Made by a program: the position numbers and the translations under genes
Source: Cryptomeria japonica
Taxonomy: Eukaryota; Streptophyta; Pinopsida; Cupressales; Cupressaceae
Length of the DNA: 64,000 nt
Assembly (NCBI RefSeq): GCF_030272615.1
Contig: NC_081414.1
Coordinates: forward strand, 309,627,164-309,691,163
Direction: 5' to 3'
The notes under the pieces: generated by a model
Told to the model about the DNA's origin: nothing
Databases searched by the model: none
What the model saw: the letters and a program-made list of their open reading frames with translations, nothing else
Part shown: positions 23,331-33,830 of the stretch, in pieces
How positions within the stretch are numbered: the stretch's first letter is position 1
Layout: each line of letters starts with the position of its first letter

Positions 23331-23780
23331 TAACTAGATCAAAATTCAAAAAAAATTATTTGCATATGTGTGTGTGTGTGTTTTAAATTTATCTATGAGT
23401 TTGATGTTATAAGCATTCATATTCACATGTTGAAGGTCAAAATTTCTCTAGATGAACAGGTGCTTTCTTTATTACAACAAGCATATTTTATTCAAATTCA
23501 AATTCAAATTTAAAATTTGAAGTCTAATTTTTTATATTAAATTTCAATAGTTTAAGTTGAAACTTATTTAAAATTTAATTTTTTTAAAAACATACATATA
23601 TATACACAATCCAAAGCTTAGCTTCTATCCATCTAAAAGAGAAAGAAGATATTAATCAAGAAATATATAACACAAACCCACAAACCCAAAACTCAATCAA
23701 TGACTTGCATGACTAAATAAATGACCAGTTAACAACAATTAATGACTAAATAAATGACAATATTTTGTGATTATTTTGGA
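23331..23780. other. Unassigned AT-rich stretch
   Basis: AT-rich DNA with short TCAAATTCAAATTCAAA-type repeats near 23500 and TAAATGACCA-type repeats near 23715-23760. No coding content seen. Confidence 0.5.
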
Positions 23781-24107
23781 TAGAATTTTTATCGATTTAT
23801 CGATGAAAACATAGTGCCACTATCTGACGAAACAAATTTCGTCGAAAGAAGCGATGAAAAAAATGCGATGAATTTTTTTTGGGTGTTTCGTCAAAAAGAG
23901 ACAAACGTTCATCGAAATTTAGACGAACTTTCATCGGAATTGGAGTCAAATGCATTAGTGTATTTCATCGAAAAACACCCATCCTATCACACTAAATTTT
24001 TTGTATGAAACTTTGTACTATGTTTGTATAGGATGCCAACGCGTCACGCTATCATCCATGACCTGCGTATGCATCCTCAAGTAGAGTATTGGTAGAGGTC
24101 ATTAGAA

Positions 24108-24112
24108 GATTT
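24108..24112. repeat. Target site duplication (left), GATTT
   Basis: GATTT precedes the 5' LTR of the copia element and recurs exactly at 29099-29103 after the 3' LTR. Confidence 0.9.
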
Positions 24113-24543
24113 TGTTGAAATGTGGTGACTGATTAGCAAAGTACTGTACACTCAGCACGTATCCTCGTTGGGGTTCGGGGCCAGGCCGGGCCCTGGGCAG
24201 GGGTTCGGGGGCGGCAGCCCCCGAGAAATTTTTTTTTGCCGTTTTTCGTTGATGAAAACCGACATTGTAATAAAACCCTAAAAAGGCCGACTTTGTTTGT
24301 TGCCCTAAAAATGCATGTTATAAGCGGCTGGGATGCTTAAGGCATTGTAAGGTTGATGTACTTTTTTTTTGCTGGATAATAAGAAAGATTGGACGGCTAT
24401 GTATGGTGGACGTAACCCATTCTGGGTGAACCATGTTAAATCTTTGTGTTATCTGTGTCTTTTTTATTTCTTTATCTTTTGTATTTAAATCTGCATATAA
24501 TTGTTAGTTCATATTTGCTTCAGATCTGCTTGAAACCCTAACA
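24113..24543 (+). repeat. 5' LTR of copia element
   Basis: It runs from TGTTGAAATGTGG to CTTGAAACCCTAACA. A GC-rich patch at about 24167-24225 includes the perfect stem-loop TCGGGGGC-GGCA-GCCCCCGA (24205-24224), conserved in the 3' LTR. The rest is AT-rich. Confidence 0.92.
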
Positions 24544-24545
24544 AT

Positions 24546-24557
24546 TGGTATCAGAGC
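24546..24557 (+). promoter_or_regulatory. Primer binding site (initiator tRNA-Met)
   Basis: TGGTATCAGAGC lies two bases inside the 5' LTR and is the exact plant initiator methionine tRNA complement used by most copia elements. Confidence 0.92.
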
Positions 24558-24603
24558 GAGGTTTTCTGTAAATTGGTAGGACTTTCAGATTTGAGTGGGA
24601 GCA

Positions 24604-26097
24604 ATGGAGGATTCCAAATTCAAGGTCGAAAAGTTTAATGGCTAGAATTATTAGTTATGGAAAATGTAGATGGAGGATTACCTGTATCAAAAGGATTTGT
24701 GGCGGCCATTGGAAGGAAAGGCAAAGAAACCGACCACAATATTAGATGAAGAGTGGGACATTTTAGATAGAAAGGCACTGGGATCCATTCGATTGTGCCT
24801 TGCGTCGTCTGTAGCATTCAATATAACAGAAGCAAAAACAACTATAGATTTGATGGCAACATTGGCTAAGTTGTATGAGAAACCCTCGGCTTAGAATAAG
24901 GTATTTCTTATGAAGCGTTTGTTTAATTTGAAAATGAGTGAGGGAGGATCTGTAGCAGAGCACTTAAATGAATTTAATACAATTACCAGTCAATTGTCTT
25001 CGGTAAAAATTACCTTTGCAGAAGAGGTTAGGGCTCTCTTGGTTTTATGTTCTTTGCCAGAAAGTTGGAATAGCTTGGTTATGGCTGTAAGTAACTTTGT
25101 CTCTGGTAAAAATACTTTGGTAATTGATGATATTGTTGGTGTTATCCTAAGCGAGGAAATGCGAAGGAAAAGCATAGGTGAGACTCCAACATCATCGGGT
25201 AGTGTTTTGAATGTGGAGAACAGAGGAAGATCAAAGGAAAGAGGAAAAGGCCCTGGGAATGAGAAGTCACGAGGGAAGTCAAAGAAAGGACGCTCTCAAT
25301 CTAGAGGAAAGAAAGATTGCTGGTATTGTGGAAAGCCTGGTCATCTAAAGAAAGACTGTTGGTCTCGGAAAAACAAAGAAGGAGACAAAAATGAAAATGA
25401 TAGTAAGGAAGCTAATATTGCAAGTAATACTTTACAAGATGCTTTAATCTTATGTTTGGATAATGTTAATGATTCCTGGGTAATAGATTATGGGGCTTCA
25501 TTTCATGCTACACCCCATAGAAAATATTTTCTAGATTATGTTCAAGGTGATTTTGGACAGGTATATTTGGGTGATGATGAGCCCTGTCAAACTGTTGGAA
25601 AAGGAAAGATAAAGATCAAGTTGCAGAATGGTAATGATTGGTTTCTGCAGGAGGTAAGACATGTTCCTAATTTAAGAAGAAATTTAATTTCTGCAGGGCA
25701 ACTAGGTAGTGAAGGTTGCATAGTTACCTTCTCAGACAGTATGTGGAAGGTCACTAAAGGATCATTAGTAGTAGCTAAAGGTGCGAAGGTAGGCATATTA
25801 TATCTGTGTACTGGTAACACTTACTCTACCTTAGCTGCTATAGATAAAGTTACTGCAGGGACAACAACAATAAATGTTGCAAGAACAGATTCGATAATGT
25901 GGCACCATAGGCTTGGGCACATGAGTGAGAAAGGGATGAAAATCCTTCACTCCAAAAATCTATTGCTAGGACTAAAGAAGATTGATTTAGAGTTCTGTGA
26001 AAACTGTGTTTATGGTAAACAAAAAAGAGTTAGATTTCTCAAGGTTGGGAAAGAGAAGAAGAGTGAGAAGTTAGAGCTTGTACGTTCAGATGTATAG
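24604..26097 (+). pseudogene. Copia gag, protease and start of integrase
   Basis: The ATG at 24604 opens the frame (MEDSKFKVEKFNG). The gag domain (UBN2 type) runs to about 25180. A basic linker leads to one CCHC knuckle, CWYCGKPGHLKKDCW (25318-25362). The protease segment SWVIDYGASFHATP has Tyr where the catalytic DSG or DTG has Ser/Thr. The pre-integrase HHCC zinc finger (WHHRLGHMSEKGM ... FCENCVYGK) lies at 25902-26010. Stops occur near 24643 and 24667 (TAG for Trp-like positions), at 24892 (TAG for Gln) and at 26095. All are in the same frame as later integrase. Confidence 0.88.
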
Positions 26098-26550
26098 GGA
26101 CCGGCTCAGGTATCATCTCTTGGTGGCTCTTGTTATTATGTTATTTTTATTGATGACTCAACCAAAAAAACATGGGTATATTTCCTAAAACAAAAATTAG
26201 ATGTTTTTGAAACTTTTAAGAAATGGAAAGCTTTGGTTGAGAATGAGACAGGAAAAAAGTTGAAGTGTCTCAGATCGGATAATGGAGGTGAGTATTGCAG
26301 CAAAGCATTTGAAGATTACTATTCCTTAAATGGGATTCGAAAGCAGAAGATAGTTCCAGGAACTCCACAAGAAAATGGTGTGTCAGAGAGAATGAATAGG
26401 ACCATCATGGAACGTGCGAGGAGTAGGAGATTGCATGTTGGATTGCCCTTACATTTTTGGGCAGATGTTGTACATACTACTGTCTATTTGATAAATAGAG
26501 GACCTTCAACCCCTTTTGGACAGTGGTATTCCAGAGGAGGCATGGACTAG
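26098..26550 (+). pseudogene. Copia integrase core
   Basis: The same frame continues past the stop at 26095-26097. Catalytic residues are recognisable: the first Asp in VRSDV just before that stop, the second in LRSDNGGEY (about 26270), and Glu in PQENGVSERMNRT (about 26370-26400). The frame is lost near 26510-26520, where one extra base shifts reading to the frame starting with DSGIPEEAWTSKKVN. Integrase would insert the cDNA into host DNA. Confidence 0.85.
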
Positions 26551-28531
26551 TAAAAAGGTAAATTATTCTTTTCTAAAAACTTTTGGTTGCGAAGCTTTTG
26601 TCCATGTTGATAAAGAAAACATAACCAAGCTTGATGCTAAATCTCAGAAATGTACCTTCATTGGATATGGGATAGATGAATATGGCTATCGGTTATGGGA
26701 TTTTGAAAATAAGAAAATAATTAGAAGTAGAGATGTTATATTCAATGAGAAGGTTATGTATAAAGAACAGATGCAGGAAAAGAAGCATGAACAGGACAAA
26801 CAAGAATATGTGGTGTTGGATGAGATTCCTGAAAATGAAATGCCACAGGTACCTAATGCTCAGCAACAACAGATTGTCCCACAAACTCCTACAAGTGTTA
26901 GACATTCTACGAGGACAAGTAGACCCCCTGAAAGATTTTCTCCTTCTTTGTATTCTATTTTATTAACGGATTCTGGTGAACCAGAAGAATATGAAGAAGC
27001 AATGCAGGTAGATGCCAAACAACAGTGGGAGCTAGGCATGAAAGAGGAGATGGACTCCTTGATGAAAAATAAGACTTGGGACTTAGTCCCTTTACTTGCA
27101 GAAAAAAGAGCCTTGCCTAACAAATGGGTTTATCGGCTGAAGGAGGAGGAAGGAGGTCAAAAAAGATATAAGGCCAAACTTGTGGTAAAAGGTTTTGCAC
27201 AGAAAAAGGGTATAGATTATGATGAAATATTTTCTCCAGTTGTAAAAATGACTTCAATTAGAACTGTACTTAGTCTTGTGGCTGCAGATGATTTACATCT
27301 TGAACAATTAGATGTCAGAACAACTTTTCTCCATGGAGATTTGGAGGAGGAAATTTACATGTTGCAACCACAGTGATATGAGGTCAAAGGTAAGGAGAAC
27401 TTGGTGTGCAGGTTGAAGAAAAGTCTGTATGGCCTAAAGCAAGCACCCCGACAATGGTATTTAAAATTTGATAGTTTCATGGCTGAACACGGTTATCATA
27501 GATGTCATTTTGATCATTGTGTATATTTTAAGAGATTTGATAATGGCAATTATATCATCCTGTTGCTTTATGTTGATGACATGCTTGTTGCTGGGTCTAA
27601 CATGCAACATATAAATGATCTTAAACAAAAATTAGCCAGGTCATTTGCTATGAAGGATTTGGGTGAAGCTAAGCAAATTCTCGGTATGAGGATTACACGG
27701 GATAGGAAAAATAGAACCTTGAATTTGTCCCAAAGTGAGTATATAAAGAAGGTGTTGAAAAGATTTAACATGCAGGATGCAAAAGCAGTTAGTACACCTT
27801 TGGCTAGTCATTTCAAATTGACTAAGGAGATGTGCCCAAAGGCACAGGAAGAGGTTAATAAAATGTCTAACATCCCGTATTCATCAGCTGTTGGCAGTTT
27901 GATGTATGCAATGGTATGTACAAGGCCAGATATTGCACATGCAGTGGGAGTTGTGAGCAGGTTTATGAGTAATCCGGGTATGGAACATTGGAATGCTGTG
28001 AAATGGATTCTTCAGTATTTGAAAGGAACTACTATGAAGGCATTATGTTTCAAAGGATCTAATGCTGCTCTAAGTGAATTTGTTGACTCTGATCTGGCGG
28101 GTGATATTGATTCACAGAGGAGTACTACAGGGTATGTTTTTACTATAGGGGGAACTGCAGTCAGTTGGGTTTCTAAGCTACAAAAGGTTGTTGCACTTTC
28201 AACCACTGAAGCTGAGTATGTTGTTGCTACAGAAGCCAACAAGGAGATGATTTGGTTACAATGTTTTCTGGAGGAATTGGGTTAGACATAGGAGGATCGC
28301 CCATTGTATACTGATAGCCAGAGTGTCATTCATCTTGCGAAGAACTCTACTTTTCATTCAAGGACAAAGCACATTCAGCTCAGGTTCCACTTCATCTGGA
28401 CTATTTTGGAGGAGGGTCAGTTACGGCTTGAGAAGATTCACACAAGTGGGAATCCTACCGATATGTTCACAAAGGCAGTTCCACAGGAGAAGCTAATTTC
28501 TTCATCAGTTTCTGTTGGTCTTCTTGATTGA
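26516..28531 (+). pseudogene. Copia integrase tail, reverse transcriptase and RNase H
   Basis: After the frameshift the frame is open to 28531 apart from TGA at 27374-27376 and TAG at 28283-28285. NYSFLKTFGCEAFVHVDKE is the integrase C-terminal region. RT spans about 27120-27800, with KWVYRLKEEEGGQ, LDVRTTFLHGDLEEEIYM, SLYGLKQAPRQWY and the catalytic YVDDMLVAG (near 27570). RNase H includes VDSDLAGDIDSQRSTTGY (28083) and ALSTTEAEYV (28195). The final segment (28304-28531) with YTDSQSVIHLAKN and PTDMFTKAVP completes a normal Tork-type C-terminus. The DD pair is intact. Confidence 0.9.
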
Positions 28532-28608
28532 TAATTGTGGAATTTATACCAGTCAAGTCTTAGTGTTTTATCCAGCGGATGTTGCATGCACAATGGTGTC
28601 GTGTAGTA

Positions 28609-28671
28609 TCAGTCTCCAAGTGGGAGATTGTTTGGTGTGGAGCCTGATCAGTCTCCAAGTGGGAGATTGTT
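28609..28671 (+). promoter_or_regulatory. Polypurine tract, duplicated
   Basis: The words TCAGTCTCCAAGTGGGAGAT then TGTT occur at 28609-28632 and again at 28648-28671. The second copy runs straight into the 3' LTR (TGTTGAAATG at 28668) and is the functional polypurine tract (AAGTGGGAGAT). The first is followed by a sequence like the first bases of the LTR. Confidence 0.8.
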
Positions 28672-29098
28672 GAAATGTGGTGACTGATCAGCAAAGTACT
28701 GTACACTCAGCATGTATCCTCGCTGGGGTCCGGGGCCGGGCCGGGCCCCGGGTACGGGTTCGGGGGCGGCAGCCCCCGAGAAATTTTTTTTTGCCATTTT
28801 TCGTTGATGAAAACTGATATTGTAATAAAACCCTAAAAAGGCCAACTTTGTTTGTTGCCCTAAAAACACATGTTATAAGCGGCTGGGATGCTTAAGGCAT
28901 TGTAAGGTTGATGTACTTTTTTTTGCTGGATAATAAGAAAGATTGGACGGCTGTGTATGGTGGACGTAACCCATTCTGGGTGAACCACATTAAATCTCTG
29001 TGTTATCTGTGTCTTGTTTTATTTCTTTATCTTTTGTATTTAAATCTGCATATAATTGTTAGTTCATATTTGCTTCGGATCTGCTTGAAACCCTAACA
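28668..29098 (+). repeat. 3' LTR of copia element
   Basis: Same length (431 bp) as the 5' LTR and the same ends. The GC stem-loop lies at 28760-28779. About 20 substitutions separate it from the 5' LTR by hand count. Confidence 0.92.
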
Positions 29099-29103
29099 GA
29101 TTT
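29099..29103. repeat. Target site duplication (right), GATTT
   Basis: Exact match to 24108-24112. Confidence 0.9.
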
Positions 29104-30516
29104 CTACAACACATTCACTGTTATCTACTTGCACTTGATAACCCTTGTGCTTTGTGCTTATCTCGAAAGGAGAGGTTGGTTAGTGAGTCCCCAAGAGGTT
29201 GATATCCACCTGTTAGAGTGGTTCACTTTCCTCCCTCTACAATAAGTTAAAAGGATACATTTCATGAAGGTTCATGAGGTTTTTATCATCTTAACCATGC
29301 ATTTGTGTTAATCTATGGTGGTACTAAGAACCAGATCTTGTCTAAGTCTTTGATAAAAGACCTTGAGATTGTCAAAGAGTAAGGGAATGTGTGACACATA
29401 AATGGGTTTAGTTTTAAAAAAACAAAGATCTTCAAGCAAGATAGGAAACCAAATGATATAAGTTCTTTCATGAAATCATTGTCACGTGAAAATGTTGTTG
29501 ACCGTGTGAGGGATAATATTATCTTGTTATGAGTTTTCAAGAATAAAATTTATCAAATGCATGGACAATCATAGAAATAGTAGGATATTCTTTGCCATGG
29601 ATAATGAATGCAAGGACACTAAAGATGGTATAAAAAATATAATGCAATCATTGGGAAAGCACAAACATATTAGTATTTTGGGAAGGAATGCATGACTCAT
29701 GAAGCCCATGATAGAAAATCTACAATGTCAAAGAAGAGTATTCTTAAAAGTTTGAGTCCATCACAATATAAAAAGCAATAGGCATGGCCATGAAACAATG
29801 AATATTTAGCTTTAATTCCTCGGCATGTGAAAATGATCTCAAGTATATTGTCCACAAAGAACAAGGAGAAACTTTAGTCTTTGTAGAGGGTAAGGTAAGG
29901 ACAAGGAAGACGAAGTACCAAATAAGAGGTATTAAGAGCAAAATTTAGTCATTGAAGATGTCAAAGATCTACTCCAAAGAGAACAAAAAATAGATAGAAG
30001 ACACGGAGATAGTCTTGGGGTTCAATGTTATGTTAATTACATCTTCCATAGGACCTAAAAAGATAGTCTTGATGACACAACATCGAAGATAAATGGTCAT
30101 TTTGTGAAATGCAAGTATAGGGACAACCCTAGTAATACAATGCAAATTCATTAAAAGGGAGGTGATAAGGTTTTAAGCTATTAGAATAATAAGATAGCGA
30201 GTGATCCTTGAGGCATAATACATGGATAAATAGACCTAAGGCTAGGAAAGTGAGTATGAAAAGAGGAAGATAGTGAGGGTCACTATTGAATGAGTAATGA
30301 CTTCATGAGAAGAAAAGTGATAATAGCTCTTTTATTTCTATGACTGATAAGTTTTTCCCGTGTTTTAAGTTCCATATTGGAATAATGTGAAGGTCATGTG
30401 ATGTATCAGAGTTTTGATTATGTGCATTTTGAATGATAGCTAAACCGATTGAACTCTATATTGTTTTGACTTAATATTACTATAGCTATGCGGATTATTA
30501 TGGTAATATCATGTGT

Positions 30517-30582
<66 letters not shown>

Positions 30583-32290
30583 TTGTATGTTCTAACCTTT
30601 AATGCAAGATTAAATAAGTTGTTGTAAAAGCGGTTGAGTAGAGCCAAATGGAGAATCACACCATGCAAATAGTTGGAGATATTTCGGGGCGGTTGAGCAT
30701 TTATAATAGTGGAGAAGAGGTTGTTCGATTGAAGCAACAAAGTAATAGCAAGGCAGTACCAGACTCATTTATGGTTGTCTCCGGCAAGCATCGATCTAGT
30801 AAAAACTGCCATGCTATATTCTTGGTTGCGTGTTAGTAAAGTCCCACATTCTCAGTGGATTGACTTCTTCTTCTTGCTATAATAAAAGTTTCCGCCTAAT
30901 TTCATGGGCATGATCTAAGTAGTTGAAATTTTGTTTTAAATTTCTTATAAATAAAGGCTTGCACCTCTTCGTAGAGGTTAGACAACATTTTCCATAATTA
31001 GAAGCATTTCTCTTATTTTTATGCATTGTATCAATTTTTGGAAATAATCAGTAAAGGCTATGTTATTTTGAGCATATAGAACCATTTTGAAGTTTGGATA
31101 TACTCAACCAAGGGGGCCCACTTGGTAAGTATTCATGTGTGATTGTTAGATTAAGTTTTCTTTTGCTACAGTAGATGTTCTAGCAACTGACTGTTCCAGC
31201 AACCACTGGAACCAGATCCCGTGATTGTTCCTGCAACCAAAGCAAACATAGTAATCCCTATTTGTTAGCTTTTAACTTAGTTAACAATTATTTATCTGGG
31301 ATCATCTGTTAATGTTAAGATTTCCTATAGCCATTCAGTTTTCATATTTCCACTTGTTTATTTTAGTTAGACTTAGTTGTTGTAGTAGTACAGAGTGACT
31401 CTTACATGAACTTAGTGCATATAAAATGTATGCCCATTTCAAGTAATACATCCCTGGGTTGACAAGTAAATGAACCTCAGTCATGGAAATGATAGCTACT
31501 AAGAATGGATGGCCAATCCTTGAGTTAAGACTGTAAGTCTAGTTATTGTTCTAATTGGCCAGGCTGACAACAACCTCCTTGAGAATGGATACCCCTACCT
31601 TCAGTCAACCATTACCTTGTATAAATCATAATGTTATCTCACTCAATATTATGATATTTATTAGATTAATAAAAAAAGGAAGTGGTCAATATACTTGTAT
31701 GTCAAACATGGACAATGAGGATATATTTTAAAAATATTCCTAAGAGGACAATTCATCATGTATACCTGAGTTTCATAGATCCCACAATCATAAGGATGAT
31801 AATGAGAAAACATATCTCCATTAAAAATTGCAATGATAGTATGACAGTCTTCTAACCATTATACAAGGGTTTTTATAAGGATATATGACAAGAAGAGTGT
31901 AACAGATGGAAAATGGAATCGGGTAGTGTTAGGACCTAACTCCAGTTCTATTCATACATTAAAATACAAAAGCACATAAAGAAGTGATCTTCTTTGACTA
32001 ACTCTTGTGAAAGAGAGTTAAGGGATACTTTTAGGGTTTCTATTCCTTAATCTTTATGAAGGGAATGTGAAAAATATGAGAGAATGTGAAACTATCTAAA
32101 GAAGATAAATACAAGTGATTAAAAATAAAAAAGAATAACTACGAATAATGAGGAGCTCTCCACATCGACATTTTGGCGATCTTCTTCCACACCATGGCAG
32201 GAATGGCGACATGGTTGGCAAGCCTCCATCTGAAAGGGAAACTCCTTTACTTAACCACCTATGGTAATTAGTATTGGGCAAAAGAGCTGC
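29104..32290. other. Unassigned non-coding stretch with one microsatellite
   Basis: No protein similarity was recognised in any frame. A (TA)n run of about 60 bp lies at 30518-30580. At about 30945-30970 the words TTATAAATAAAGGCTTGCACC look like an LTR-type promoter, but no terminal repeats could be paired. 29720-30150 has several short frames with lysine-rich text and no identifiable domain. Confidence 0.4.
30518..30580. repeat. (TA)n microsatellite
   Basis: Uninterrupted TA repeats of about 60 bp. Confidence 0.9.
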
Positions 32291-32291
32291 T

Positions 32292-33570
32292 ATGGAAGAG
32301 AAGAGGGAAGCTAGGGCTTCTCTGGAAAGCATGTGGGTGATCCCCATCACTTCTTGAAACCCCAACTGCGCCACCAAAGCAAACTGCATACCATTGGGTT
32401 TTCGAGCGAATTCTCCAAGCCTCGACGTCCCCTTCAAAAGCCACAACATAATTCCTATCCACATAACTTTAGAGCAGAGGGTTATAGAAGACCCACTAAG
32501 GATGGAGGAAGGGCATTGCTATATCATGGCCATAAATCAGCCAATTACATGTCGGTCTCAAAGTTGGGGGTCTCACTCCATCATGGTGCAAGGAGAGAGG
32601 GTTCCCTAGCAATGACAAAACCGAACCCGAAGTTCATCAAAATTTCAAACCCTAGAGAAGCCATGGATTTAAATAAATATTGTAGAGGGCATAAGCTCTT
32701 TGCAGAATGGAGAGGGAATAATCAACCACTCGCCGTAATAATGGATTGGTGGAAAACTACATTCCACAACCAGGTAAGTATCACAACCCTAGCAAATAAT
32801 TTCCTATACATTGAATTCTACAAAAAATCTTTGAAGGCCAAACTATTGCATGAAGAATATGTTTTTTACAAAGGTGCAAATTTCAATTTCATTGATTGGC
32901 AACCTAAATTTGATGCTAATGGATATGAATTTAAAAGGGTATCAAAATGGATAGAAATCCCCAATGATCCTGTAGAATTAATACATGCTAAAATTCTTAT
33001 AGAAATTGGGGATAAATTGGGTAAATTCATAGCCGTAGAGAAAAAAATTGGTTGGATAATTCTGACATAAAACTGCTAATAGAAGTAAACAAGGGCATGG
33101 AAGACCTGAAAAACGTTATCATAGAAACAATAGATGGTAGTTACATCCTAAAACCGGTCTGGTATACTGGCCTGGTAGCAAAAGATTTAGCTTTCTGCAA
33201 AAGGCCAAACCCTAATCTGTAGAAGCCACAGGAAATAACAAATTCCAACCATAGAGCTTCAAATGATAAAATAAACATCCAATTTAATAATGACAGGGGC
33301 GGCTTCATTATAAACACTGGTCAACAAGAGGTTGATATTATCCCAACCCCGCCTCCTTTCCCGGTTTTGAGTAATAGTCCAGATAGAGTTGATAACATCA
33401 TAGATACTCAGGTTTATGATAATGAGGATTGAATCCAAGCAGAATTGAACAATGTTATAGAAAAGATAATGGGGAAACTAGCAGAAGAATGTGTCGAGGA
33501 GGTACTCCTTGATACTTTGACAAATATGGCAGCTAATGTCAACATCTCCAATATAGAACAGGTTTAGACC
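32292..33570 (+). pseudogene. LINE ORF1 (DUF4283 gag-like)
   Basis: The likely ATG is at 32292 (MEEKREARASLE), and the frame shifts early to the one open at 32333-33070. The latter holds WWKTTFHNQ, NNFLYIEFYKKS, LLHEEYVFYKGANFNFIDWQ and GDKLGKFIAVEKK, the conserved DUF4283 blocks. Near 33060 the frame changes again and continues with KLLIEVNKGMEDL and KPVWYTGLVAKDL, then a poorly conserved acidic tail to about 33567. No zinc knuckle was seen. The protein would coat LINE RNA. The breaks make it a pseudogene. Confidence 0.8.
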
Positions 33571-33830
33571 CCCCCAAAAAATAAAAATAAAAAAAATCCT
33601 CACTAATCATCAACCCAACTGAGGTGGCTCAAGAGGATACAACCACAACCTCTCCCACTCTGGAGGAATCCCTTGTTGTGGAAGGATTGAATGCAAATGA
33701 GGAAAGAGAATTCATTATCAATGAATTGATATATGCAGGAAATGAAAAATAACGTAGTATTAGACAATAGCCCAATCAACCCACAAAATAGAGGTATCCT
33801 CCAGATGGGAGGTGAGAAATCAACTCCTGA

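Larger units (their letters stand above)
20100..23960. mobile_element. Candidate CACTA-like DNA transposon defined by inverted termini
   Basis: The left end reads CACTAGCTCATTTGAG. The right end, reverse-complemented, reads CACTAATGCATTTGAC. Both are followed by CCGACGAAA or CCGATGAAA and by repeated TTCGTCG and CGACGAAA words over about 180 bp, a typical CACTA subterminal arrangement. A matching stretch around CGAAATTTCGATGAAC lies near 20235 and, inverted, near 23910. The flanking triplets (GCT and TAT) do not match, so the two ends may belong to different copies or the site may be rearranged. No transposase is present. The interior holds a foldback, a tandem array and a solo LTR. Confidence 0.4.
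24113..29098 (+). mobile_element. Ty1/copia retrotransposon (Tork/Tnt1-like), complete but mutated
   Basis: It is 4986 bp with 431-bp LTRs starting TGTTGAAATG and ending CCCTAACA, a perfect primer binding site, one long gag-pol reading frame and a polypurine tract, flanked by GATTT duplications. Integrase before RT identifies Ty1/copia. The RNase H block with SKLQKVVALSTTEAEYV resembles the Tnt1/Tork lineage. The LTRs differ by about 20 substitutions (hand count, near 5 percent), almost all transitions. One frameshift and about six stops make it non-autonomous now. Confidence 0.92.

Noticed and set aside
23132-23386. ORF of alternating Tyr-Ile
   Set aside because: It is simply the (TA)n repeat translated.
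32096-32464. 122-residue minus-strand ORF upstream of the LINE
   Set aside because: It overlaps the LINE ORF1 start in antisense and shows no domain.
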